Shown: in pieces, positions 44,475 through 53,358 of the stretch
How the letters are laid out: each line of letters begins with the position of its first letter
How positions within the stretch are numbered: the first letter of the stretch is position 1
Assembly: GCA_014138095.1 (NCBI GenBank)
Contig: JACGXE010000006.1
Coordinates: 62,001 to 126,000, forward strand
Direction of reading: 5' to 3'
DNA: 64,000 nt
Source of the DNA: Ochrobactrum sp. RH2CCR150
GTDB lineage: Bacteria; Pseudomonadota; Alphaproteobacteria; Rhizobiales; Rhizobiaceae
The notes under the pieces: generated by a model
Databases searched by the model: none
Told to the model about the DNA's origin: nothing
The model's input: only the letters and a program-made list of their open reading frames with translations
Translations under genes and position numbers: made by a program

Positions 44475-45515
44475 ATGACAAAGTATAAGCTCGAGTACAT
44501 TTGGCTAGACGGTTACACTCCGACACCGAACCTGCGTGGCAAGACACAGGTCAAGGAATTCGATGCGTTCCCGACGCTCGAGCAACTGCCGCTTTGGGGC
44601 TTCGACGGTTCGTCGACGATGCAGGCCGAAGGCCGCAGCTCCGATTGCGTGCTGAAGCCAGTCGCCATCTATCCTGATCCGGCCCGCACGAATGGCGTTC
44701 TTGTAATGTGCGAAGTCATGATGCCGGATGGCGTCACGCCGCATGCATCGAACAGCCGCGCAACCGTTCTCGAAGACGACGATGCATGGTTTGGCTTCGA
44801 ACAGGAATATTTCCTCTACCAGAATGGCCGCCCGCTCGGCTTTCCTGAGCACGGTTTCCCTGCCCCGCAGGGTCCATATTACTGTGGCGTCGGCTCCAGC
44901 AATATCGGCCCGGTTGCCCGCAAGATTGTTGAAGAACATCTCGACCTGTGCCTCGCCGCTGGCATCAACCACGAAGGCATCAATGCCGAAGTGGCCAAGG
45001 GCCAGTGGGAATTCCAGATTTTCGGCAAGGGTTCGAAGAACGCTGCCGATCAGATCTGGATGGCGCGCTACCTTCTGCTTCGCCTTTGCGAACAGTATGA
45101 AATCGACATCGAATTCCATTGCAAGCCGCTGGGCGACACCGACTGGAACGGCTCGGGCATGCATTGCAACTTCTCGACCAAGTTCATGCGTGAAGTTGGC
45201 GGCAAGGACTATTTCGAAGCGCTGATGGCGCAGTTCGACAAGAACCTGCAGGACCACATCGACGTCTACGGCCCGGACAACCATCTGCGCCTGACCGGCA
45301 AGCACGAAACGGCTCCGCTGAACAAGTTCTCCTACGGCGTTGCGGATCGTGGCGCTTCGATCCGCGTTCCGCATTCCTTCGTCAAGAACGGCTATAAGGG
45401 CTATCTTGAAGATCGCCGCCCGAACTCGCAGGGCTGCCCATACCAGATCGCCTCTCAGGTGCTGAAGACCATTTCCGAAGTTCCGACCTCGGAAGATGAA
45501 GCTCTTGCCGCTTAA
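44475..45515 (+). CDS. glnII: Glutamine synthetase type II
   Basis: A 346-aa eukaryotic-type glutamine synthetase (GSII), making glutamine from glutamate, ammonia and ATP. The opening KLEYIWLDGYTPTPNLRGKT, the PLWGFDGSSTMQAEG motif, the metal/ATP sites FGFEQEYFLY and GINHEGINAEVAKGQWEFQ, HCKPLGDTDWNGSGMHCNFST, and NKFSYGVADRGASIRVP are all present. The length is normal for GSII and about 120 residues shorter than GlnA. Single-gene unit with its own sigma-54 promoter and terminator. Confidence 0.95.
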   Translation: MTKYKLEYIWLDGYTPTPNLRGKTQVKEFDAFPTLEQLPLWGFDGSSTMQAEGRSSDCVLKPVAIYPDPARTNGVLVMCEVMMPDGVTPHASNSRATVLEDDDAWFGFEQEYFLYQNGRPLGFPEHGFPAPQGPYYCGVGSSNIGPVARKIVEEHLDLCLAAGINHEGINAEVAKGQWEFQIFGKGSKNAADQIWMARYLLLRLCEQYEIDIEFHCKPLGDTDWNGSGMHCNFSTKFMREVGGKDYFEALMAQFDKNLQDHIDVYGPDNHLRLTGKHETAPLNKFSYGVADRGASIRVPHSFVKNGYKGYLEDRRPNSQGCPYQIASQVLKTISEVPTSEDEALAA

Positions 45516-45540
45516 TTAGGCAGACAGAGAGACCACACGA

Positions 45541-45573
45541 AAATGGCCGGGGCGCAAGCTCCGGCCATTTTTT
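45541..45573 (+). terminator. Rho-independent terminator of glnII
   Basis: The stem AAATGGCCGG / CCGGCCATTT (10 bp, loop of ten bases that can partly pair) is followed by a T run, 26 bases past the glnII stop. The A-rich 5' side may let it serve the minus strand as well. Confidence 0.9.
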
Positions 45574-45600
45574 GTGCATGTAAGCGGCTTCTGGTTCGGA

Positions 45601-45747
45601 TCACACAGGCATCAAGGCTGTGCCTATAGGAACGAGCGCCAAGGCCAAGGCCAGCACCAGAAGGGCGGTCGCAAGAATGGCCGCGCAATGGGCGAGCAAT
45701 ATCTGCGTTACGGACAGTCCATCCGCATCACCGTTCTGCCTCTTCAT
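45601..45747 (-). CDS. 48-aa single-span membrane protein coupled to the DUF4865 gene
   Basis: An open frame of 48 residues that begins MKRQNGDADGLSVTQ and continues as one long hydrophobic helix from about residue 16 to 45 (runs such as ILATALLVLALALALV), ending MPV. Its ATG shares a base with the stop of the DUF4865 gene (TGATG), the classic arrangement for translational coupling, and the charged N-terminus would face the cytoplasm. It is too short for many gene callers. No homologue is recognised; a small regulator or partner of a membrane complex is possible. Confidence 0.68.
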   Translation of the reverse strand: MKRQNGDADGLSVTQILLAHCAAILATALLVLALALALVPIGTALMPV

Positions 45748-46325
45748 CACAGGTCAGCTCCCGGCAGTGTCTCCAGAAGCGGATGGGCAAAATGCAGAAT
45801 TTCGAAGGCAGTGCCTTGCCCGGTCGGTTCTGGCCGTTCCGACGAGACCAGCACACGCGTCAGTTTCCAGTTGAGCGGGTCCAGCCCCACGGCTGAGGCC
45901 ACAGTTGCCGCCTGCCCGGCCAACAGACGATTGCGCTCAATCTCCGCGGCGATCACCTCGGTAAGCTCGCTGTCGACCGGCACTGCAATCTCTTCTTTTT
46001 GAAGGAAGCGCGCTTCCCGTGCCGCGCCTTTGCGGGCATCAAGTGCGAAGGCTGTCGCAATATCCGCGCGGCCAAAGCTGTCCGTTACGGTCTTGTAAGC
46101 GCCCGATATGAGAAAATCGCGAAAGCCTGCATCGTCCTGCCAAAGATAGAGCGAGGAATAGTGATTGGCCGTCGCACCCAGCACCCCGCTTTCACGCAAG
46201 AGAAAAGCCTTGAAAAGCAGCCTCGGCGTGGAATCCCATAGTTTCCCGCGCTCGCGCGCCCGCTCCCGGATCAAATTGATATCGTAGTTTGATGGCAGCC
46301 GGTGGCCGTAATTGGCAATAATCAT
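45747..46325 (-). CDS. DUF4865 family protein
   Basis: A 192-aa soluble protein starting MIIANYGHRLPSNYDINLIRERARERGKLWD at the ATG at 46325, with an EExxxLLRE-like central helix and the segment NHYSSLYLWQDDAGFRDFL. This matches the DUF4865 family, which is often encoded beside LysR genes; its activity is unknown. The open frame runs on to 46724, but that part is antisense to the LysR gene. Divergent from that LysR gene and coupled to the 48-aa membrane protein. Confidence 0.8.
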   Translation of the reverse strand: MIIANYGHRLPSNYDINLIRERARERGKLWDSTPRLLFKAFLLRESGVLGATANHYSSLYLWQDDAGFRDFLISGAYKTVTDSFGRADIATAFALDARKGAAREARFLQKEEIAVPVDSELTEVIAAEIERNRLLAGQAATVASAVGLDPLNWKLTRVLVSSERPEPTGQGTAFEILHFAHPLLETLPGADL

Positions 46326-46431
46326 GACCCTTGTCCTTGCATGTCGTGCATCCTGCAAAGAAAGGTAGCCATCGATCAAACATTTTAATAGAATATCATT
46401 GGATGTTTCAATGATAACAGATTGAAATGGT

Positions 46432-47304
46432 ATGCCCATGAAGGGACTCGACATCGAGGCCGCTCGCGCCTTCGTTCTAACCGCCGAGCTTCGCAGCTTC
46501 ACCCGCGCGGCGGAGGCGCTCAACACAACGCAAGCCGCGGTGAGCCTCAAAATCAAGCGTCTGGAAGACGGCATCGGGCGCAAGCTTCTGGAGCGCACGC
46601 CAAGGCTGGTTCGCCTGTCCGCCGATGGTGACGCGTTCTTGCCGCGTGCCCGCGCACTGGTGGCAGCGCATGAAGAGGCCATCGCCTGTTTCGACCTCGA
46701 TCCTCGCCGTTTGGTCGTCGGCATCAGTCATCATATCGTCGGTGCAGAGCTGCCCTTGCTGCTGAAGCGTCTAGGCAGCGCCGAGCCCGGCCTTGTGCTG
46801 GAAATGCGAATAGCGACCTCAAGGGATACGCTCGCAGATTTCGAACGCGGTCTTCTCGACGCGGCCATTGTCCTGCACCACGACAACATCCGGCGCGATG
46901 GCGAGAAAATACTGGAAGAAACCTTCGGGTGGATGGCCACGCCCGATTTTGAATATCGCAAAGGTGAGCCCTTGCGTCTGGCGACACAGGCTGCGCCCTG
47001 CAATGTGCGTAGCATGGCGACAGATGCGCTGGACGCAGCGCATATTCCGTGGACGGAAGCCTTCGTTGGCGGCGGCGTCATGACGGTCGGCGCAGCCGCT
47101 TCAGCCGGTCTGGCCGTCGCGGCGTTGGGCCGTCGGGTTGCGCCAGCAGGAACCATCGATATCGGGCCGCAGGCGGGTCTGCCCCCACTGCCATCGCGTG
47201 ATGTGCTGCTCTACACCAGTGTTCACGACCAGCAGGCAAAAACTGCGCTGCGCGCGCTGAGCGCAGCAATCCGCGCAACCGCAAACAGGACCATCAGTGT
47301 TTGA
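46432..47304 (+). CDS. LysR-family transcriptional regulator
   Basis: A 290-aa LysR regulator with the DNA-binding domain LDIEAARAFVLTAELRSFTRAAEALNTTQAAVSLKIKRLEDGIGRKLLERTPRLV and an effector domain. An ATG two codons later (46438) is an alternative start. Divergent from the DUF4865 gene across about 105 bases and so its probable regulator. Confidence 0.9.
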   Translation: MPMKGLDIEAARAFVLTAELRSFTRAAEALNTTQAAVSLKIKRLEDGIGRKLLERTPRLVRLSADGDAFLPRARALVAAHEEAIACFDLDPRRLVVGISHHIVGAELPLLLKRLGSAEPGLVLEMRIATSRDTLADFERGLLDAAIVLHHDNIRRDGEKILEETFGWMATPDFEYRKGEPLRLATQAAPCNVRSMATDALDAAHIPWTEAFVGGGVMTVGAAASAGLAVAALGRRVAPAGTIDIGPQAGLPPLPSRDVLLYTSVHDQQAKTALRALSAAIRATANRTISV

Positions 47305-47353
47305 ACAAAACCCCGCCCGATCAACCGACCGGGCAGGTAATTTGCGATGTGCT

Positions 47354-49153
47354 TCAACGCAGGTGATGCACTGCTTGCAATTCATAGACCGGCGTATCAA
47401 TGCCCTCCATGCGGGCTTTCAGTTGCAGCGACAGATATTGCGAATAGTGCCGCGACTGGTGCAGGTTGCCGCCATGGAACCACAGCGCCTCCTGCTGCGT
47501 CGGCTTCCACATATTGCGCTGTTCGCCTTCCCAAGGACCCGGGTCCTTGGGCGTTTCTGATCCGAGACCCCAGACCTTACCAACCTTGTCCGCTGTCTCC
47601 TGATCGATGATATCCGCAACCCAGCCATTCATCGAACCATAGCCCGTCGCATAGACGATCAGATCGGCAGGCAGCTCGGTCCCATTGGCAAGCCGAACCG
47701 AATTTTCGGTGATCTCATCGATCTGACCTGAAGCAAGCTTGATCTTACCGTCGATGATGAGCTGCGAAGCGCCGATATCGATATAATAGCCGGAGCCGCG
47801 CCGCAGATATTTGAGGAACAGGCCCGAACCGTCAGAGCCGAAATCCAGCTGGAAGCCGGCCTTTTCAAGCGCGGCATAGAAGTCGGCATCGATCTCGCGG
47901 ATTTTGTCATAGATGGGCTTCTGGAACTCATGCATGATGCGATAGGGCAGCGACGCGAAAATCAGATCGGCCTTGGCGGTGGTAACACCGTTTTGCAAAG
48001 CCTCTTCCGAATAAAGCGCGCCAAGCCCGTGCTTCATCAGCGGTTCCGAGCGGACAATATGGGTCGATGAGCGCTGTACCATCGTCACATCAACCCCCGC
48101 TTCGCAAAGCGCTGCGCAAATATCATGCGCCGAATTGTTCGACCCGATGACAACGACCTTCTTGCCCTTGTAACCGTCCGGCCCCGGATGACGGGACGAA
48201 TGCTGCTGTTCGCCCTTGAAGCGATCCTGTCCCTTGACGTTCGGAATATTCGCCTTGCCCGACATGCCGGTTGCGAAAACAAGCTGCTTTGGACGCAGGA
48301 TGACTTCCTCGCCGTCGCGGTCCACGACGACTGACCATTCCTTCTTGTCCTCGTTCCACTGCGCAGATTTGACCGTGGAGCGTGTCCAATAATTCAGCTC
48401 CATCACCTTGGTATAGAATTCCAGCCAGTCGCCAATCTTGTCCTTCGGCGCAAAGACCGGCCAGTTTTTCGGGAAGTCGATATAGGGCAGATGATCATAC
48501 CAGACCGGATCGTGCAGGCAGAGCGACTTGTAGCGCTTGCGCCATGAATCACCCGGACGTTCATTGCGCTCGACGATGATCGTTGGCACGCCAAGCTGAC
48601 GCAGGCGTGCGCCGAGCGCAATACCGCCCTGCCCGCCGCCGATCACCAGCACATAGGGCTGCTTGTCATAGCCAAGCGTGCGGGCTTCCTCTTCGCGCTC
48701 TTCTTTCCATGTCTTGGCGCCAAGATCCTGACCGTGCTTTGCGCCTAGCGGGCGGGTAAAGCCGGACTTTTCCTCGTGACCCTTCAGCTCCGACATGACG
48801 GTGAGAAGGGTCCATATCTTGCCGCCCTTCAGCCGAATGAGACCGTAACCACGTGCGACTTCGGTTTCAAAAGAGATCCAGCTTTCGGTGACGCCATCGG
48901 CTTCTGTCGCCGTTTCCCCCGCTGCGACGAGCCATTTGGTCGGCTTCACAAGTTGCAATTGCGATTGCAGCATGTCGCGCACCTGATCATGACCCTCCAC
49001 AGTCTTGATGTTCCAGGTGAAGGCGACCAGATCGCGCCAGTAACAATCATCGGCAAACATCGAAACCGCTTCGTCGATCCGGCCCGCTTCGAGTGCTGCG
49101 CCGAACTTGTCGAGAAAGGCCTGCACACGGACGTTTGGTGTTTTCTCAAGCAT
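47354..49153 (-). CDS. Flavin-containing monooxygenase with SnoaL-like N-terminus
   Basis: A 599-aa protein. Residues 1-130 look like a SnoaL/NTF2-type domain (RVQAFLDKFGAALEAGRIDEAVSMFADDCYWRDL). The rest is a class B flavoprotein monooxygenase: FAD site GGGQGGIALGARL near 178, a YUCCA-like WRKRYKSLCLHDP region, the NADPH site IGSNNSAHDICAALCEAG near 345, and ATGYGSMNG near 530. It follows the butanediol-type dehydrogenase gene by 60 bases in the same operon, so it probably acts on a ketone or diketone from that step; the substrate is not established. Confidence 0.85.
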   Translation of the reverse strand: MLEKTPNVRVQAFLDKFGAALEAGRIDEAVSMFADDCYWRDLVAFTWNIKTVEGHDQVRDMLQSQLQLVKPTKWLVAAGETATEADGVTESWISFETEVARGYGLIRLKGGKIWTLLTVMSELKGHEEKSGFTRPLGAKHGQDLGAKTWKEEREEEARTLGYDKQPYVLVIGGGQGGIALGARLRQLGVPTIIVERNERPGDSWRKRYKSLCLHDPVWYDHLPYIDFPKNWPVFAPKDKIGDWLEFYTKVMELNYWTRSTVKSAQWNEDKKEWSVVVDRDGEEVILRPKQLVFATGMSGKANIPNVKGQDRFKGEQQHSSRHPGPDGYKGKKVVVIGSNNSAHDICAALCEAGVDVTMVQRSSTHIVRSEPLMKHGLGALYSEEALQNGVTTAKADLIFASLPYRIMHEFQKPIYDKIREIDADFYAALEKAGFQLDFGSDGSGLFLKYLRRGSGYYIDIGASQLIIDGKIKLASGQIDEITENSVRLANGTELPADLIVYATGYGSMNGWVADIIDQETADKVGKVWGLGSETPKDPGPWEGEQRNMWKPTQQEALWFHGGNLHQSRHYSQYLSLQLKARMEGIDTPVYELQAVHHLR

Positions 49154-49179
49154 TGCAATTTCCTCCCATAGATGTTGAC

Positions 49180-49201
49180 GCCGGGCTCTCCCAAGCCCGG
49201 C
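49180..49201 (-). other. Intercistronic hairpin between dehydrogenase and monooxygenase genes
   Basis: A perfect 8-bp stem (GCCGGGCT / AGCCCGGC) with a six-base loop in the 59-base spacer. There is no T-run, so it may set mRNA decay or relative expression rather than end transcription. Confidence 0.5.
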
Positions 49202-49212
49202 AGTGAAATGCG

Positions 49213-50286
49213 TTATCTGTTCAGATCGATCAGAATTTTGAGCTGAGTACCCGCCGGGTCGAGCAGGCGGTCGAAACCTTCGGCAACAGCGTCCTCCAAC
49301 GCGATTGTCTTGGTAACGATCTTTTTCGCCGGGATTTGGCCGCTCGCAATCAGCCTTGCGACGCGCGGCCAGTAATGGGTGGGGTAGGCCCAGGAGCCGC
49401 GAATATCGATATCCTTGAACGTGACATCGAACCAGTTGAGCGGGTTTTCATGTGGGTGAAGGCCCGTCTGCACCACAACGCCCTGTTTGCGAACAGCATC
49501 AGTACAGTTCTTCAAGGCATGTTCATTGCCGACGCATTCGATGGCCACATCACAGCCGACATTGCCTTCCGTTTCAGTCCGGACCACATCGCCGACATTT
49601 TCCGACTTCGGATTGATGGTGCGAATGTCGCCCAGTTTTTCGCGTGCGAGTTGCAGCCGTGTCTCGTTGAGATCCGACAGGAATATCTGCGACGCGCCCG
49701 CAGCCCGCGCTGCCATCGCCACCAGAATGCCGATGGGACCAGCGCCAGTGACAAGCACGCTGTTGCCAGCCGTCACGCCGCCACGGTCACAGGCATAGAC
49801 CGCAACTGCTGTCGGTTCGATCAGCGCCGCTTCTTCATCGCTGAGGTCGTCGGGGATTGGCTGTACATTATAGCTGTTGAGCAAGGCCTGTTGAGCCGTG
49901 CCGCCCGAATGCCATGAAAGGCCAGCAAGCGCCAAACTGGAGCTCAAGTGATAAAGCCCGCGATCAGCAAAATAGTCGCCTGCCCTCGGCATGATCAATG
50001 GCTGCACCGACACGCGGTCGCCAACTTTCACGTGACGAACATCAGCCCCCACCGCTTTGACCACGCCGCCAAATTCATGGCCCAGAATCTGAGGACCACT
50101 CGCCTTGGTGAAGGGATGCGGTTCAGTCGGAATGAAAATCGGACCATAGGCATATTCGTGCAGATCGGTCCCGCAGATGCCGCAAAAGCGGTTTTCAATC
50201 AGAACCTGATCCGTGCCAAGATCGACCGGCGCCGGCACGTCTTCAACGCGCAGATCCTTGGCAGCATAAAAGCGCAACGCACGCAT
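49213..50286 (-). CDS. Zinc-dependent alcohol dehydrogenase, 2,3-butanediol-type
   Basis: A 357-aa medium-chain dehydrogenase of the 2,3-butanediol/sorbitol dehydrogenase branch. The catalytic zinc site includes FCGICGTDLHEY and GHEFGGVV near residues 35-75; the structural-zinc cysteines are not obvious. The Rossmann motif is VTGAGPIGILVAM near 177, and a following acidic residue (DLNETRL) suggests NAD. The ATG at 50286 has CTGGAGGAG upstream. First gene behind the sigma-54 promoter, with the monooxygenase gene next. Confidence 0.88.
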   Translation of the reverse strand: MRALRFYAAKDLRVEDVPAPVDLGTDQVLIENRFCGICGTDLHEYAYGPIFIPTEPHPFTKASGPQILGHEFGGVVKAVGADVRHVKVGDRVSVQPLIMPRAGDYFADRGLYHLSSSLALAGLSWHSGGTAQQALLNSYNVQPIPDDLSDEEAALIEPTAVAVYACDRGGVTAGNSVLVTGAGPIGILVAMAARAAGASQIFLSDLNETRLQLAREKLGDIRTINPKSENVGDVVRTETEGNVGCDVAIECVGNEHALKNCTDAVRKQGVVVQTGLHPHENPLNWFDVTFKDIDIRGSWAYPTHYWPRVARLIASGQIPAKKIVTKTIALEDAVAEGFDRLLDPAGTQLKILIDLNR

Positions 50287-50320
50287 ATATTTCTCCTCCA
50301 GTTGCGTCAAAGGAGGAAAT

Positions 50321-50336
50321 AGCAAGCCGCGTGCCA
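50321..50336 (-). promoter_or_regulatory. Sigma-54 promoter of the dehydrogenase/monooxygenase operon
   Basis: On the minus strand, TGGCACGCGGCTTGCT matches the sigma-54 consensus (TGGCAC-N5-TTGC) perfectly. It lies 35 bases ahead of the dehydrogenase ATG. The adjacent sigma-54 activator and its probable binding cluster at 50408-50446 complete the unit. Confidence 0.92.
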
Positions 50337-50407
50337 GTTGCGGCTTATGTCCTAAGCCATTGTTTCGTCGTTATTTTATTTAGAGATAAATTTGTGAAAG
50401 GAACCGA

Positions 50408-50446
50408 TGCAACAGGGTTTATGCAACAGCTGTTGCAACTGTTGCA
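50408..50446. promoter_or_regulatory. Upstream activator site cluster for the AcoR-like regulator
   Basis: Four 8-bp half-sites: TGCAACAG at 50408-50415 and 50422-50429, and CTGTTGCA at 50430-50437 and 50439-50446. The middle two form the perfect 16-bp palindrome TGCAACAGCTGTTGCA. The cluster lies 70-110 bases upstream of the -24 element and just past the activator stop, the usual place for an enhancer. Binding by the adjacent regulator is inferred. Confidence 0.8.
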
Positions 50447-50449
50447 CCG

Positions 50450-52327
50450 TCAATGTGTCTGCTTCAAACGGCGATGGATCGTCGACCGATTAACGCCGAG
50501 TTTTCGCGCCAGCGCGGAAATATTGTTGCCGCATGCGTCAAGCTCGCGGCGCAAGGTTTGTTGGTCCGTGCGGCCATTTCCCGCCGCCGCTTCGGCCTGG
50601 AAATGTTCAGGCAAACAGTCAATGGTGACTGTTGCATCTGTTGCAATTGCGGCTGCAACACGCAACGTATTGTCGAGTTCGCGCAAATTTCCCGGCCAAC
50701 CATAGCCCGCCAGCGCTTTTCTCGCGGCGCGATCAAGCGTGATCGTCTCCCCTTCTTCTTCCCCGATACGGTGCAGAAGATGATCGACCAGATTGTCGAA
50801 ATCCTGCCTCTGTCGCAGCGACGGCAGGGACAGCGTCGCGGCATTGAGCCTATAGAGCAAATCTTCGCGAAAACGCCCTTCGGCAGCGAGCGCGGCCAGA
50901 TCGCGATGCGATGCCGACAAAAGCCGGAACTTGACCGGCTTCGGTTTCAAAGCGCCAACAGGCTGGATTTCGCTCTCGGACAGAACCCGAAGCAACCGGC
51001 TTTGGAGCGCAAGCGGCATGTCGCCGATTTCATCCAGAAACAGTGTACCGCCATTGGCCGCCTCGATAAGCCCCGTTTTTCCCTTCTGCATGGCACCGGT
51101 AAAAGCGCCGGGCACATAACCGAACAATTCGGATTCGATCAACTGTTCCGGTATTGCCGCGCAATTGACAGCGATGAAGGGGCCGGGTTTGGCGTTGCTG
51201 TCGTGAATAGCGCGCGCCAGATATTCCTTGCCGCTGCCGGTTTCACCCTTGATAAGAATGGGGATATGCCGGTCCGCCAGTTTGGCCGCACGGGCCTGTA
51301 GTGCTTCCATGGCCGGGTCGCCAAAACTCAACTGGCGCAAGGCCGCAGGCAATCGCACGGAGATGCTGGCCGCTGGCGCGCGGAAACTGCTAATAGGCGC
51401 AATGGCGCTTGCAAACAGCGCCAGACCGTTGCGCGCGCGGAGCAGACGCTCACCATTGGGGCGTCCGCGCATCAGGGCCGGAAGCTGATCAATATCGATA
51501 TCGAAGACGCTGGAAATGGGTTTCCCGATGAAGTCCCTCGTTGAGACCGTACTGAGATTCATGCCACGTGCGACTGCACCGAAACCGCCATGCGTCATAC
51601 CGGTGATCATGCCGTTGCCATCAATCGTCATTGCGGCATCGGGATCGACATCGAGAAAATCCGGCAGTCGCGCCAGACGAAGAACCCAATCCTCGCGGGC
51701 CCTCGTCATCAGATTGGCAAGCTCGATCCGCCGCGCAGTCGAAGCCACCAGATGCAGCGCTAGCTGCTGGCTGGCTTTCGCGGTCGGTGAGCGCAGTTGC
51801 GAAATATCGAGCACCGCCGACAGATCGCCGAACGTATCGAAGATGGGCGCTGCCGTGCAGGTCAAACCGATATGACAGGCGTCGAAGTGATCGTCCTGAT
51901 GGATGATGACAGGCTTGCCGGAAACCATGCAGGCCCCGACGGCGCAGGTTCCCGCGCGATCTTCCGACCATTCCGATCCGAGATAGAGGCCCGCCTTGCG
52001 CAGCTGATTGTCGAATGTGGGGTCGCCCATGAATTCCACGGTGACACCGCGCGCATCCGACAGCAGCAGGACATAGCTTTGATCGGCGACTTGCCTGAAA
52101 AGCGCTTCAAGACCGGTGCGCCCGATGCGGATGAGTTCTTCCGACTGCTCGCGATGCTCCCGCAGTAATGTGTCGGGCACAATATAGGCTTCCTGCGTCT
52201 GGGCAGGATTAAGCCGATAATCATTGAGGCAGCGCAGCCAGGATTGAATAACAGGGCGATCGCGATCCGAGGCCCCGCCCATGGCGACGCGCTCAATCTC
52301 CTTGATGTGCGACAGTGTCGACACCAT
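50450..52327 (-). CDS. Sigma-54-dependent activator, AcoR-like
   Basis: A 625-aa enhancer-binding protein. A GAF-type sensory domain (residues about 60-190) is followed by a linker with PAS-like features and the AAA+ domain: Walker A GETGSGKEYLARAIH, sigma-54 contact loop GAFTGA, and Walker B GGTLFLDEIGDMPL. The C-terminal Fis-type helix-turn-helix is NNISALARKLGVNRSTIHRRLKQT. The ATG at 52327 has GGAGGAGG seven bases upstream; the frame extends to 52357. By architecture and the neighbouring butanediol-type dehydrogenase it probably senses acetoin or a related ketone. Confidence 0.9.
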   Translation of the reverse strand: MVSTLSHIKEIERVAMGGASDRDRPVIQSWLRCLNDYRLNPAQTQEAYIVPDTLLREHREQSEELIRIGRTGLEALFRQVADQSYVLLLSDARGVTVEFMGDPTFDNQLRKAGLYLGSEWSEDRAGTCAVGACMVSGKPVIIHQDDHFDACHIGLTCTAAPIFDTFGDLSAVLDISQLRSPTAKASQQLALHLVASTARRIELANLMTRAREDWVLRLARLPDFLDVDPDAAMTIDGNGMITGMTHGGFGAVARGMNLSTVSTRDFIGKPISSVFDIDIDQLPALMRGRPNGERLLRARNGLALFASAIAPISSFRAPAASISVRLPAALRQLSFGDPAMEALQARAAKLADRHIPILIKGETGSGKEYLARAIHDSNAKPGPFIAVNCAAIPEQLIESELFGYVPGAFTGAMQKGKTGLIEAANGGTLFLDEIGDMPLALQSRLLRVLSESEIQPVGALKPKPVKFRLLSASHRDLAALAAEGRFREDLLYRLNAATLSLPSLRQRQDFDNLVDHLLHRIGEEEGETITLDRAARKALAGYGWPGNLRELDNTLRVAAAIATDATVTIDCLPEHFQAEAAAGNGRTDQQTLRRELDACGNNISALARKLGVNRSTIHRRLKQTH

Positions 52328-52391
52328 GACCATCCTCCTCCGACTGAATGCTGGCACAAGACGGGGAGGCGTTCAAGCGAATAGAGTGTTG

Positions 52392-53189
52392 TCAGCTTTG
52401 GCTGACAAAGGCAGCGTAATTATCACCCAGCACTTTGCCCAATATGGCCGAATAAGCACTGTAATGATCGCCACCTCTGACGACACGTCCGAAAGTCGGC
52501 TCCGTAAAGGTCGATAGCGGCAAAAGCACCAGCGGCGTCGAAACCGGCGTCAGCTGCGCGCCCTGCCCTGCGCGTAACGTGGTCAGCAGGCCGAACATCT
52601 CGCCCGTAATACTGGGTCGCGACAATACCACCATCCGATATTGCCCGGATGTATTGGTGACGAGATAGATGTGTCCTGACAAATGCGGAACGGATATTGA
52701 GCCGTGCTGCGAGAAAGACGCGTCGGTGCGTTCGCGCTCGCGAAACCGCAGTCGCGTGCCCTCATCGTCCCAGACGATTTCCGTGCAATAGGCGAAGATC
52801 GCATCGGGATCGCCGAAGGATGGACGCAGGGTCAGATAGGTTCCCTCCAGCCACGAGACAGCAGGTCGCGAATAGGCCCCCAGTTCCTCGGGCGCGTGGC
52901 CACTTCCGTAGCCGCTTGCGACCGCGCGCTCGATGGTGTCGCCAGCCTTCTGTGCCTGTGCTGTGCCCGCCTCACGCAGAGCTACGCCCATTGCCTGTTC
53001 AAGCCGGATGATGGTGGCAAGCGTGAAAGGACGATGCCCCGACAGCGCTTTTTCCAGCGTTGAAAGGCTGATCCGCGCATCATCCGCGAGTCGCTGGCGC
53101 GAAATACGCCGCCGTGCGATTTCCTCGCGAACCCGCGCCGCAACGCTACTGCTTTGATTTTCCGACAGATAGGGGTCCCCGTGGACCAT
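52392..53189 (-). CDS. HTH (Cro/CI-type) regulator
   Basis: A 265-aa protein with a lambda-repressor-like helix-turn-helix at residues 12-70 (SSVAARVREEIARRRISRQRLADDARISLSTLEKALSGHRPFTLATIIRLEQAMG) and a beta-rich C-terminal half of unknown function (AYSRPAVSWLEGTYLTLRPSF...IYLVTNTSGQYRMVVLSRPS). ATG at 53189 has an AGGA upstream; the open frame continues to 53375. Divergent from the sortase-substrate gene, so a plausible local regulator. Confidence 0.78.
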   Translation of the reverse strand: MVHGDPYLSENQSSSVAARVREEIARRRISRQRLADDARISLSTLEKALSGHRPFTLATIIRLEQAMGVALREAGTAQAQKAGDTIERAVASGYGSGHAPEELGAYSRPAVSWLEGTYLTLRPSFGDPDAIFAYCTEIVWDDEGTRLRFRERERTDASFSQHGSISVPHLSGHIYLVTNTSGQYRMVVLSRPSITGEMFGLLTTLRAGQGAQLTPVSTPLVLLPLSTFTEPTFGRVVRGGDHYSAYSAILGKVLGDNYAAFVSQS

Positions 53190-53358
53190 GCGCTGTTTTC
53201 CTGATTGCGTACTTTCTTTCACAATTCCACACATGTCCGCCAGCGGCAAGACGGTTTGCGGCAAGATGCGGACGAAAGAGGTCAAAGCTGACGCTGGCGA
53301 GGAAACAGCGCCTTGCAGACAATCGCTCCAGTTACTCCACAGAGGAAGGGAGCTTGTC

